Shown here: positions 8,339-17,191 of the stretch, one piece after another
Layout: every line of letters begins with the position of its first letter
How positions within the stretch are numbered: the first letter of the stretch is position 1
NCBI RefSeq assembly: GCF_007164525.1
Contig: NZ_AP019791.1
Location: 1,971,501 to 2,035,500, forward strand
Length of the DNA stretch: 64,000 nucleotides
Reading direction: 5' to 3'
From: Rubrobacter xylanophilus
GTDB taxonomy: Bacteria; Actinomycetota; Rubrobacteria; Rubrobacterales; Rubrobacteraceae
The notes under the pieces: model-generated
The model's database searches: none
Told to the model about the DNA's origin: nothing
The model's input: only the letters and a program-made list of their open reading frames with translations
Program-made: the position numbers and the translations under genes

Positions 8339-8772
8339 CAGAGGCGCAGGGCCATTACCCGGGCGCTTGCGGGGCAGGCCGAGACGAACTCGACGGACTC
8401 GCGCACCGGCGAGGGCACCTCCCCGCGCGAGACGGGCTCGAACCCCAGGCGCGAGAACAAGCCGTCTGCGGTCTCGGTGAGCAGGTACACCTCCCGGACG
8501 CCGAGGCGGCGGGCGAGGGACAGGGCCGCCTCCGACAGGCGCAGGCCGAGCCCCTCGCCGCGGTGGCCGCGCTCGACGGCGACGGAGCGCAGGAGCGCGG
8601 CGGGGGGGTACATCTCCAGCGCCGCGCACCCGACCATGCGCGCCCCCGAACGGGCGACCAGAGCGGTCTCCAGATGATCCTCCAGGCCCTCCTGCGGCAG
8701 CCCGCAACTCCGGAGGAGGGCCAGTATCTCCGGGAGGTCTCCGCCTCCGGCGCGCTCGATGGAGACGCTCAC
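8338..8772 (-). CDS. arsN2: Arsenic-resistance N-acetyltransferase, ArsN2 type
   Basis: A 144-residue GNAT-fold protein starting at GTG 8772, which overlaps the arsC stop (GTGA). The family-typical pattern is clear: DLPEILALLRSCGLP near the N-terminus, the acetyl-CoA loop RSVAVERGHRGEGLG (about residues 64-78), YLLTETADGLFSRLGF, and the C-terminal SVEFVSACPASA. These are hallmarks of the ArsN2 group, which occurs in ars operons; ArsN-type enzymes acetylate organoarsenicals or arsenic-containing amino acids, but the substrate of ArsN2 is not settled. Fourth gene in arsM-arsR-arsC-arsN2-tadA. Confidence 0.9.
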   Translation of the reverse strand: MSVSIERAGGGDLPEILALLRSCGLPQEGLEDHLETALVARSGARMVGCAALEMYPPAALLRSVAVERGHRGEGLGLRLSEAALSLARRLGVREVYLLTETADGLFSRLGFEPVSRGEVPSPVRESVEFVSACPASARVMALRL

Positions 8773-9203
8773 GGGCCGCCTCCCAGAAGCTCCGCCTCGA
8801 TGCGGGCCCGGATCTCGTCGCGCACCTCCCGGAACACCGCGAGGCGCTCCTCCTCGTCTCCCTGGGCCTGCGACGGGTCCGCAAAAGACCAGTGCAGCCG
8901 CTCCCTGGCGCCGGGGAAGGCCGGGCACGCCTCGTTCGCGGCGTCGCAGACCGTGATCACGTAGTCGAAGGGCTCCCCGAGGTAGCGGTCGAGCGTCTTG
9001 GACTCCTGCCCCGAGATGTCCATGCCGAGCTCGGCCATCACCGCCACCGCCTCGGGCCTGACCCGCGTGGCCTCCGTTCCGGCGCTGTGCGCTTCGAACC
9101 GGTCCCCGCCCAGGTGCCGGAGCAGCCCCTCGGCCATCTGGGAGCGGGCCGAGTTGTGGGTGCACAGGAAGAGCACCCGTACCTTACCGTCCATCACCAT
9201 CAC
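8769..9203 (-). CDS. arsC: Arsenate reductase, thioredoxin-coupled (low-molecular-weight phosphatase type)
   Basis: ArsC reduces arsenate to arsenite in the cytoplasm. The P-loop C14-T-H-N-S-A-R20 (CX5R) binds arsenate, and the cysteine pair C86 and C93 (VCDAANEAC) matches the resolving cysteines of the thioredoxin-dependent class. Three in-frame ATG codons (9203, 9200, 9194) are possible starts; all overlap the end of arsR (stop at 9184). Length (about 141-144 residues) is normal. Confidence 0.95.
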   Translation of the reverse strand: MMVMDGKVRVLFLCTHNSARSQMAEGLLRHLGGDRFEAHSAGTEATRVRPEAVAVMAELGMDISGQESKTLDRYLGEPFDYVITVCDAANEACPAFPGARERLHWSFADPSQAQGDEEERLAVFREVRDEIRARIEAELLGGGP

Positions 9204-9534
9204 CTCCGCGCTGCCCTAGGAGCGCCTGGGAGGCCTCGGAGAGCAGCCCGGCGAGGGCCTCCCGCTCCAGCGAGTAGAAGCTCCACTTTCCGCGCCGCTC
9301 CTCGCTTACCAGCCCGGCCTCCCTGAGCCTGCCCAGATGGTAGGAGATGCGCGACTGTCCCGCGCCGAAGCGCTCCACGAACTCGCAGACACAGATCCCG
9401 CGCGAGCTCTGCTCGTCGGCGAGCATGAGCAGCATCCGGGCCCTCACGGGGTCGCAGAGCGCCCGGCCGAGGGACACGAGGATCTCCTCCCCCGTTGCAG
9501 AACCGCGCCCCCGCACAGCGCCGCTACGCGCCAT
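9184..9534 (-). CDS. arsR: ArsR-family arsenite-responsive repressor
   Basis: A 116-residue winged-helix repressor starting at ATG 9534, overlapping the arsM stop by 11 nt. The metalloid site C48-V-C50 sits in the recognition-helix region (GICVCEFVERF), as in As(III)-binding ArsR proteins of the E. coli type, and the HTH segment QSRISYHLGRLREAGLV follows. It presumably represses the operon from the inverted repeat at 10342-10357. Being second rather than first in the operon is a less common order. Confidence 0.93.
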   Translation of the reverse strand: MARSGAVRGRGSATGEEILVSLGRALCDPVRARMLLMLADEQSSRGICVCEFVERFGAGQSRISYHLGRLREAGLVSEERRGKWSFYSLEREALAGLLSEASQALLGQRGGDGDGR

Positions 9535-10294
9535 CCCGCCCCCCGGCGGGCTTGCGGGCCCGGATGAAGGCGCTGGCGACCGGGGGCAGTTCGGAGGCCC
9601 CACAACAGTCTCCCCTGCCCGCGAAACGGTGGGTGATCTCGACGGAGACCCCCTCGAAACCGGCCGCCGCGAGCAACCGCCGGTACTCCCCGGCCTCCAA
9701 CGCCCCGGCCACGCACCCGGCCCACAACCCGGGGTCGTGACGCAGACCCGCCGGAAGGGGTGGCGAGCCGTCGGGGAAGACCACGTCGTAGACGGCGAGC
9801 CGGCCACCGGGCCGGAGCACCCTGAACGTCTCGGCGAACACCCGCGCCTTGTCGGTGGAGAGGTTTATGACGCAGTTGCTCATCACCACGTCCACGCTCG
9901 CGTCCGGCAGGGGGACGTCTTCTATCTCCCCCTTGAGGAACTCGACGTTCTCCGCACCCGCCTCCGCAGCATTCCTGCGAGCGAGCTCCAGCATCTCGCT
10001 GGTCATGTCGAGCCCGTAAACCATCCCGCCCGGAGACACCCGCCGGGCGGAGAGCAGGGCATCCAGCCCCCCGCCGCTTCCGAGATCCAACACCACCTCC
10101 CCCGGCACAAGCCCCGCCAGTGCCACCGGGTTGCCGCACCCGAGCGAGGCCAGCCCGGCCTCCCGGGGAACCTCCCCCCGCTCGGCGGCGGAGTAATGAG
10201 CCTCCGTCACCCCACCGCAGCACGAACTCCCGCCCACCGCGCGGGCCGCAGCCGCGTAACGGAGCCGCACCTCATCCCTCAGACCACGCCCCAT
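9524..10294 (-). CDS. arsM: Arsenite S-adenosylmethionine methyltransferase
   Basis: ArsM methylates As(III) to volatile or less retained methyl species. The protein (256 residues from ATG 10294, which has GAGGAGG about 10 nt upstream) shows the SAM-binding motif DLGSGGG (70-76) and the conserved cysteines of the family: C25/C26 (GSSCCGG), C53 (LGCGNP), C141 (SNCVINL) and C194 (WAGCVAG). It is the first gene of the operon. No ArsB or Acr3 pump is in the window, so methylation may be a main detoxification route at this locus. Confidence 0.95.
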   Translation of the reverse strand: MGRGLRDEVRLRYAAAARAVGGSSCCGGVTEAHYSAAERGEVPREAGLASLGCGNPVALAGLVPGEVVLDLGSGGGLDALLSARRVSPGGMVYGLDMTSEMLELARRNAAEAGAENVEFLKGEIEDVPLPDASVDVVMSNCVINLSTDKARVFAETFRVLRPGGRLAVYDVVFPDGSPPLPAGLRHDPGLWAGCVAGALEAGEYRRLLAAAGFEGVSVEITHRFAGRGDCCGASELPPVASAFIRARKPAGGRDGA

Positions 10295-10334
10295 GCGATG
10301 CCGTCCTCCTCTCGCATCAACCAAATTCGATGCG

Positions 10335-10364
10335 AGTTTACATCAAATCGTTTTGATATAGCAA
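10335..10364 (-). promoter_or_regulatory. ars operon promoter with ArsR-type operator
   Basis: On the minus strand TTGCTA (10359-10364) and TAAACT (10335-10340) are spaced by 18 nt as a sigma-70-like promoter. Between them lies ATCAA-N6-TTGAT (10342-10357), the classical ArsR inverted repeat. A second inverted pair, GCATC/GATGC, lies just downstream near 10313-10332. Confidence 0.7.
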
Positions 10365-10373
10365 CCGGCGGGG

Positions 10374-11798
10374 TCAGGCACCGGGGAGGAGGTTAAAGAC
10401 GCTCAGGATTGTGTAGACGCCCAGCAGGGCGATGGCGATGCTGCTCACGACGAGGAGGGCGTTGAAAGCGGCACCGCCGTAGAGGCGGCGGTCTATCTCG
10501 GTACGGCGCAGGTACCAGACGCAGACCACCACGGCGAGCAGGAAGACGCCGGTCATGACGCCGCCTATCTGGACCATGATCACCGGGGACTGGACGAAGA
10601 GGTAGGCCGCGCCCCAGACTATCGGGAGGATCACGGTGAAGGCCCGGACGTAGCGCAGGCGGGTGGTCGCATTCTGCCAGTCCAGCAGACCCACCGTCGC
10701 CAGCAGGTTCGTGAACATCCGGGACCAGCTCGGGATCGCGGCCCACAACGTGGAGCCCAGTACGGCGATCGCCCCGATCAGGAAGCCGATGCTTATCCAC
10801 TCACCCAAAGTGTCGGTGTACATCCGGGAGAGGGTCGTGATCATCTCGTTCCCCTCCGGGACGAGACCCTGAGGGTTCAGCACCGCCGCCCCCATGATGA
10901 AGAACGCCAGCGTCCCGAAAGTGTAGATGACCCAGGAGAGGAAGGCGTCCTTGTACATCACGTTGATCCAGCCCCGCGCTCTGCGGGCCCACTCCTCGCT
11001 GCCGTCGTTCGGCCCGACCCAGCGGGCGTAGCCCTTCTCCACGCACCAGTAGGTGTAGAAGGTGATCTCATCGGCCCCCACCCCGGTTATGCCGAACATC
11101 GCTATGGCGGCTCCCAGGGCTCCGGCCGGGATCTGGAAGCCCAGACCGCTGGCCAGATCACCGGCCCCGTAGCCGAACGGGGTGAAGGGCAGTCCGAACG
11201 CTATGGCGATCGTGACGAAGGTAAAGACCCCGACCAGCAGCACCGCCCCACGCTCTATGAGCCCGTAGCGGTTGGAGTACAGGAGCGCTATGCTCCCCCC
11301 GGCGACCAGAACGGTCCAGATGAGGATGGACCTGAACCCCAGAGGATCCCCGCCGATGGGGAACAGCACGCTGAAGGCCACCGCCACCCCGCCGACGATC
11401 CCCCCGATCTGGAGCACCTTCGAGAGGGCCATGACGACCCACAGCACGTTGACCCACCCTATGGGCCCGAACCGCGGCGGCACCTTGTTGTAGCCGGTCA
11501 GCGCGGGCTGCCCGGTGGAGATGGTCCAGCGGGCCAGCTCTATCTGCACCGCGACCTTGACGAGGGTGCTCACGATGACGATCCACAGGATCGCAAACCC
11601 CGCCTGCGCCCCCAGCGTGGTCGTCGCGATGAGCTCCCCCGATCCCACGATGGAGGCGCTCAGGATCAAACCCGGCCCGAAGTACCGCAGGCTCTCGATC
11701 CAACCCTCGGGAGGCTCCTTTATCCCCTCCGGCGTGAGATGGTACGGGTCGTCCGCAATTCCTCCAGGCCTCGCCGTCCCAACCTCACCCGTCGCCAT
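10374..11798 (-). CDS. Divergent Nramp-superfamily metal transporter
   Basis: A 474-residue membrane protein with about eleven predicted helices and overall Nramp-like layout. In canonical Nramp proteins helix 1 carries DPGN and helix 6 carries MPH; here the matching segments read VGSGELIATT (helix 1) and MFGITGVGADEI (helix 6), so the usual Mn2+/Fe2+ ligands are absent. Such divergent members exist in several phyla, and substrate (Mg2+, other ions or none of these) cannot be assigned. It is upstream of the ars operon on the same strand but separated from it by the ars promoter. Confidence 0.85.
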   Translation of the reverse strand: MATGEVGTARPGGIADDPYHLTPEGIKEPPEGWIESLRYFGPGLILSASIVGSGELIATTTLGAQAGFAILWIVIVSTLVKVAVQIELARWTISTGQPALTGYNKVPPRFGPIGWVNVLWVVMALSKVLQIGGIVGGVAVAFSVLFPIGGDPLGFRSILIWTVLVAGGSIALLYSNRYGLIERGAVLLVGVFTFVTIAIAFGLPFTPFGYGAGDLASGLGFQIPAGALGAAIAMFGITGVGADEITFYTYWCVEKGYARWVGPNDGSEEWARRARGWINVMYKDAFLSWVIYTFGTLAFFIMGAAVLNPQGLVPEGNEMITTLSRMYTDTLGEWISIGFLIGAIAVLGSTLWAAIPSWSRMFTNLLATVGLLDWQNATTRLRYVRAFTVILPIVWGAAYLFVQSPVIMVQIGGVMTGVFLLAVVVCVWYLRRTEIDRRLYGGAAFNALLVVSSIAIALLGVYTILSVFNLLPGA

Positions 11799-11899
11799 TA
11801 CCCCCTCCTTCCCGCTCCAGGCTCCCCAACCTCAAGCCCCCACAACCTAACACATCCCTCACCCCCGGCGAAAGACATCTTTACCACCGGCTGATGGTC

Positions 11900-11918
11900 A
11901 ACCTGAAGCATAGGTAAA
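11900..11918 (+). repeat. 19-bp AGGTAAA motif, copy 3
   Basis: AACCTGAAGCATAGGTAAA lies 102 nt upstream of the Nramp-like start codon (gene on the minus strand). It matches the two copies in the nrdR-tadA gap at 13 of 19 positions each, including the full AGGTAAA. Confidence 0.5.
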
Positions 11919-11951
11919 CCTTCTACCGGAAGCGGAAGTTCATCCCTCCCT

Positions 11952-13187
<1,236 letters not shown>

Positions 13188-13200
13188 CATACCTCCCGTC

Positions 13201-13596
13201 TCATCTGCGAACGATGTGTCCCTCCCGAACCAGCGCCGAGACCGCACGCCCGAGCTGATCCTCCTTCACCAGGACGTAGTCGGTCTCATAGGTGGATAGG
13301 ACGAAGACCCCGACCCCGGAGAGCGGCCCGAGGAGGGAGGAGAGGATCCCCGTCTGACCGAAGTCCAGGGGTCCCTCCACCTTGAGCACCCGCCATCCGC
13401 CCTCCCGCCGGATCCCGTCGGGAACGAGGTCTTCGGGACAGACGACGGAGAGCTCCTCAGGGCTGCGGGTCACGGAGAAGAACGGGGCCTCGACGGCCCA
13501 GGCGGGCACCTCCTCCTCCGGGCCCAGCCGGCACACGGCGAGCCGCCAGCCGGGCACCGAGAGCTCCAGGGGCGTGCCCGGGGCCTCACCGGACAT
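13201..13596 (-). CDS. ACT-domain protein (CASTOR/ACT_7-like)
   Basis: A 131-residue protein starting at ATG 13596. It looks like two short ACT-type halves: an N-terminal half with PAWAVEAPFFSVTRSPEELSVVCPE (the start of this pattern is typical of ACT_7 proteins) and a C-terminal half with GILSSLLGPLSGVGVFVLSTYETDYVLV. These motifs match bacterial relatives of the CASTOR arginine sensors and of aspartokinase ACT modules. ACT domains bind amino acids. Its place between argR and argG, 11 nt after argR and about 14 nt before argG, suggests sensing of arginine or a pathway intermediate; that role is inferred, not shown. Confidence 0.8.
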   Translation of the reverse strand: MSGEAPGTPLELSVPGWRLAVCRLGPEEEVPAWAVEAPFFSVTRSPEELSVVCPEDLVPDGIRREGGWRVLKVEGPLDFGQTGILSSLLGPLSGVGVFVLSTYETDYVLVKEDQLGRAVSALVREGHIVRR

Positions 13597-13607
13597 CTTC
13601 CGTCCCG

Positions 13608-14087
13608 CTACTCCGCGCTCCCCGCCGGCCGGGTCTTCGCCCGGCACACGTCGGCGATGAGGGCAGCCACCTCCTCGGCGGCGGCGCTGTCCGGGGTCAC
13701 GGCCAGCACGGTGTCCTGACCGGCGATGGTCCCCACTATCTTCAGGCCCTTCACCCGATCCAGGACGCTGGAGACCGCTCCGGCGGTACCGTCGCGGGTG
13801 TGGATGACGACGATGTTCTGCGCCGGGGTGAGCCCCAACACGAAGCTGGGGAGCACCTCGATGCTTGCGGAGCCCGGCTCGTGCGGCAGCGCCAAATACC
13901 GGTTGCCCACCTTCAGCACGCCGAGCTCCGCGAGATCCCGGCTCACCGTCGCCTGGGCCACCTCCACGCCCTCCTCGGCCAGAGCCCGCACCACGTCCTG
14001 CTGGGTCCCCAGGTCCCGCTCGGAGATCAGACGGAGTATCAGGTTCTGCCTGGTGGTCTTGTCTACCGGCGCGCTCGCCATGGCCAT
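13608..14087 (-). CDS. argR: Arginine repressor ArgR
   Basis: A 159-residue ArgR protein, the arginine-dependent hexameric regulator of arginine genes. The winged-helix part has TQQDVVRALAEEGVEVAQATVSRDL (SRDL is the recognition-helix signature), and the C-terminal arginine-binding oligomerisation part has GTIAGQDTVL, close to the usual GTIAGDDT motif. ATG at 14087 or 14081 would serve. It follows argC by 10 nt. Confidence 0.95.
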   Translation of the reverse strand: MAMASAPVDKTTRQNLILRLISERDLGTQQDVVRALAEEGVEVAQATVSRDLAELGVLKVGNRYLALPHEPGSASIEVLPSFVLGLTPAQNIVVIHTRDGTAGAVSSVLDRVKGLKIVGTIAGQDTVLAVTPDSAAAEEVAALIADVCRAKTRPAGSAE

Positions 14088-14097
14088 TCCACACCCC

Positions 14098-15120
14098 CTA
14101 CCTGAGATGCTCGAGCCCGAGATCCTCCGGATACCCGAGCGCGAGGTTCATGTTCTGCACGGCCTCCCCGGCGGCCCCCTTGAGCAGGTTGTCCACCGCC
14201 GCGAAGAGCAGCAGCTTCCCGGCCCGCCGGTCCACCGCCGCCGAGAGCCGGGCCCGGTTGGTGTTGGCCACGTGCGAGATGTGCGGCACCTCCTCCCGGG
14301 CCTCGACGAAGCACCATCCCGCATAGTCCTCGCGATACCAGCCGAGCACCTCCTCCGGCCCCGGTATCTCCCCTGCCTCCACGACGATCGTCTCCAGCTC
14401 GCCCCGGCTTATGGGCAAGAGGTGCGGCACGAAGGTCACCGGCGGCGCCTCCCCGAGACGCTGGAGCATGATCTCTATCTCCGGCGTGTGGCGGTGCCGG
14501 GGCTCGCCCCCCGTAACCCCGTACGGAGAGACGCTCTCGTTGACGCTCACGAAGTGTGTCCTGGGGCTGGGCTTCGCGCCCGCCCCACTGACCCCGGAGA
14601 GCGCGTTGATGGTCACGGAACGCACCCCTCCACCCATCCGCCGGATCACCGGCGCGAGCGCCAGGATGGCCGCCGTGGGATAGCAGCCGGGATTGGCCAC
14701 GAGCCTCCCCCCCGGAGCCCCGAAGACCTCCGGCAGCCCGTAGTGGGCCTCCCCGAGCAGCTCGGGAGCCGGATGCTCCCCGTACCACTCCCGGTATACC
14801 CGCGCGTCCGGAAGCCGGAAGTCCGCCGAGAGGTCCACCACCAGCCGTACCCCCGCCTCCAGCAGCCCCCGCACCGCCTCCGCGCTCTCCCCGTGCCCGT
14901 AGGCCACGAAGGCCACGTCCAGCCCGGAAGCGTCCACCTCCGCCGGGTCCAGATACTCCCCCCCGGCAGCGACCTGCGGGTACACCTCACGGATCCTCCG
15001 CCCCGCATGCCCCCGAGAGGCCACCGCAAGGCTGCCCACCTCCGGATGCCCCCCGAGCAGCCGTACCAGCTCCACGCCCACGTACCCGCCGCCGCCATAG
15101 ATCCCTACGCTCAGTCCCAT
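14098..15120 (-). CDS. argC: N-acetyl-gamma-glutamyl-phosphate reductase
   Basis: ArgC reduces N-acetylglutamyl phosphate to the semialdehyde using NADPH. The 340-residue protein opens with the dinucleotide fold GIYGGGGYVGVELVRLL and has the catalytic C146 in NPGCYPTA, with the DLSADFRL motif at about 96-103. ATG 15120 is chosen because the fold begins right after it. The likely promoter at 15128-15156 puts the transcript start within a few bases of the ATG, so the mRNA may be leaderless. It diverges from argJ. Confidence 0.96.
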   Translation of the reverse strand: MGLSVGIYGGGGYVGVELVRLLGGHPEVGSLAVASRGHAGRRIREVYPQVAAGGEYLDPAEVDASGLDVAFVAYGHGESAEAVRGLLEAGVRLVVDLSADFRLPDARVYREWYGEHPAPELLGEAHYGLPEVFGAPGGRLVANPGCYPTAAILALAPVIRRMGGGVRSVTINALSGVSGAGAKPSPRTHFVSVNESVSPYGVTGGEPRHRHTPEIEIMLQRLGEAPPVTFVPHLLPISRGELETIVVEAGEIPGPEEVLGWYREDYAGWCFVEAREEVPHISHVANTNRARLSAAVDRRAGKLLLFAAVDNLLKGAAGEAVQNMNLALGYPEDLGLEHLR

Positions 15121-15127
15121 GGCCGGT

Positions 15128-15156
15128 ATTAAACCAGCCTCTGGATAGATATTCAA
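15128..15156 (-). promoter_or_regulatory. argC promoter, probably leaderless
   Basis: On the minus strand TTGAAT (15151-15156) and TTTAAT (15128-15133) are 17 nt apart, placing the predicted transcript start at about 15121, next to the ATG at 15120. An ATTCA/TGCAT pair on the plus strand (15151-15155, 15162-15166) resembles ArgR half-sites. Confidence 0.6.
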
Positions 15157-15173
15157 ATTTCTGCATAAAATCG

Positions 15174-15202
15174 TTGACTGTCCGGCTTCCGGATGCGACA
15201 AT
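15174..15202 (+). promoter_or_regulatory. argJ promoter, nearly leaderless
   Basis: TTGACT (15174-15179) and GACAAT (15197-15202) are 17 nt apart. A start about 7 nt downstream would be within 4 nt of the argJ ATG at 15213. TGAAT at the start codon itself resembles an ArgR half-site. Confidence 0.6.
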
Positions 15203-15212
15203 ACGGCTCCCG

Positions 15213-16436
15213 ATGAATAAATATCCGGAAATCGGAATAACGGAGCTCTCCGGCGGGGCTCTGGCGCCGGAGGGCTTCGTGGCGGGGGCTGCGGCGTGTG
15301 GGATCCGGGAGGAGGGGCGGTTGGATCTGGGCCTGCTCCTCTCGGAGCGTCCGGCGGTGGCTGCGGCGGTGTTCACCTGCAACCGGGTCAAGGGGGCGCC
15401 GGTGGTGGTGAGTCGGGAGGCCGTCGGGCGCGGGCGGGTGCGGGCCGTGGTGGCCAACAGCGGCAACGCCAACGCCGCCACCGGCCGGCGCGGGCTCGAG
15501 GACGCCCGGGCGATGCAGCGGCTCGCGGCCCGGGAGCTGGGACTCCGGCCGGAGGAGGTGGCGGTCGCCTCCACCGGCGTCATCGGGGAGCGGCTGCCCA
15601 TGGAGCGGGTGGAGGCCGGCATCCGGCGGGCGGCGGCCGGGCTCGGACGGGACGGCTCGGGTTTCGCGGCGGCCATCCTCACCACCGACACCCGGATCAA
15701 GCAGGCCGCGGTGCGGGTGGAGGTGGAGGGAGCGGAGTTCACCGTCGGCGGGACCGCCAAGGGGAGCGGCATGATCCACCCGAACATGGGCACCATGCTG
15801 GCCTTCCTCACCACCGACGCCGCGCTGGAGGGGGAAACGTTGCGGGGGGCCCTGAGCCGGGCGGTCGACCGCACCTTCAACCGGATCACCGTGGACGGCG
15901 ACACCTCCCCCAGCGACATGGCCCTCCTCATCGCCAACGGGGCGGCGGGCGGCGGCGTTCTGAGGCCGGGCTCCCCGGGACACGCAGCCTTCGAGGAAGC
16001 GCTCGAGGAGGTCGCCCGCAGGCTGGCCCGCGAGATAGCGCGCGACGGGGAGGGAGCCACGAAGCTCCTCGAGGTCGTCGTCGAGGGAGCCCCGAGCGAG
16101 GAGGATGCCGCCCGGCTGGCCAGGAGCGTGGCCGGGAGCAACCTCGTCAAGGCCGCCGTGGCGGGGGAGGACGCCAACTGGGGCCGGGTGCTCACCGCGC
16201 TGGGCTACTCCGGGGCGGGCTTCGATCCGGAGGGTGTGGAGATCCACTTCGGCCCCGTACTCGTCTTCGCGGGCGGGGAGCCGGTCGAGCACGACATCTC
16301 CGCGGCCAACGCCGCGCTCGGCGGGGAGGAGGTCGGGATCCGCATCCGGCTCTCCGGGGGGAGCGCTGCGGCCGCGGCCTGGGGCTGCGATCTCACCAGC
16401 CGGTACGTCGAGATCAACGGGAGCTACCGCACGTGA
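15213..16436 (+). CDS. argJ: Bifunctional ornithine acetyltransferase / N-acetylglutamate synthase
   Basis: ArgJ transfers the acetyl group from acetylornithine to glutamate, recycling it. The 407-residue precursor cleaves itself before a threonine; here the site is MGTMLAF (about residues 196-202), preceded by the family motif KGSGMIHPN. A Gly replaces the usual Ala before the nucleophile. VANSGNANAATG and VDGDTSPSDM are further ArgJ signatures. Start at ATG 15213; a longer frame upstream would run through the promoter. The stop overlaps argB (GTGA). Confidence 0.96.
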   Translation: MNKYPEIGITELSGGALAPEGFVAGAAACGIREEGRLDLGLLLSERPAVAAAVFTCNRVKGAPVVVSREAVGRGRVRAVVANSGNANAATGRRGLEDARAMQRLAARELGLRPEEVAVASTGVIGERLPMERVEAGIRRAAAGLGRDGSGFAAAILTTDTRIKQAAVRVEVEGAEFTVGGTAKGSGMIHPNMGTMLAFLTTDAALEGETLRGALSRAVDRTFNRITVDGDTSPSDMALLIANGAAGGGVLRPGSPGHAAFEEALEEVARRLAREIARDGEGATKLLEVVVEGAPSEEDAARLARSVAGSNLVKAAVAGEDANWGRVLTALGYSGAGFDPEGVEIHFGPVLVFAGGEPVEHDISAANAALGGEEVGIRIRLSGGSAAAAAWGCDLTSRYVEINGSYRT

Positions 16437-17191
16437 GGCCCGTCGTCGTGAAGGTCGGCGGGGCGAGCGTGGCCGGGGGCGCCCTGGAGGATCTTCCGGG
16501 CATGCTCTCCGGCGGGACCCGCATCGTCCTCGTGCACGGGGGCGGCAAGCAGCTCAGCCGGATGCTCGACACGCTCGGCATCCCCACGCGCTTCCACGAG
16601 GGCCTGCGCATCACCGACGAGCGGACCCTCGAGGTCGCCGAGATGGTCTTCGCCGGAAGCGTCAACAAGGAGCTGGTGCGGGGACTTCTGGCGCTCGGGG
16701 TTCCCGCGGCGGGCATCTCCGGCACCGACGGGCCCGTGCTGCGGGTCGAGCCGCTCCCCGGGCTGGGGCGCGTGGGCCGGATCGTGGGGGTGGAGGACCG
16801 GCTGCTGGAGGCGCTGTGGAACGGCGGGTTCGTACCGGTGGTGGCGCCGCTCGGGCTCGGCCCGGAAGGGGCGTACAACGTCAACGCCGACGACGCGGCC
16901 GCCGCGCTCGCCGTCGCCCTCGGGGCGCGGGGACTCCTGCTGCTCACCGACGTGGACGGCCTCCTGCGGGACGGCGAGCCGGTACCCGCGCTCACTCCCG
17001 GGGAGTGCGAGCGCTACGTGAGGAGCGGGATCGCCTCCGGCGGCATGGCCCCCAAGCTGCGGGCCGCCGCCCAAGCCGCCCACGGCGGGGTGCCGGCCAG
17101 GATCATCAACGGCGGCCGGAGAGGCGCCCTGGCCGGGGCGCTGGCCGGCGAGCAGGTGGGAACCCTCATACAGGAAGGAGCCTTCACATGA
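16433..17191 (+). CDS. argB: Acetylglutamate kinase
   Basis: ArgB phosphorylates N-acetylglutamate. It starts at GTG 16433, overlapping the argJ stop, and has 252 residues: VVVKVGGAS, the VLVHGGGKQLS loop, and VNADDAAAALA and TDVDGLL of the amino-acid kinase fold. The N-terminal helix typical of arginine-inhibited hexameric kinases is missing, so it resembles the short E. coli type; feedback control may then rest on other enzymes or on ArgR. Confidence 0.95.
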   Translation: MRPVVVKVGGASVAGGALEDLPGMLSGGTRIVLVHGGGKQLSRMLDTLGIPTRFHEGLRITDERTLEVAEMVFAGSVNKELVRGLLALGVPAAGISGTDGPVLRVEPLPGLGRVGRIVGVEDRLLEALWNGGFVPVVAPLGLGPEGAYNVNADDAAAALAVALGARGLLLLTDVDGLLRDGEPVPALTPGECERYVRSGIASGGMAPKLRAAAQAAHGGVPARIINGGRRGALAGALAGEQVGTLIQEGAFT

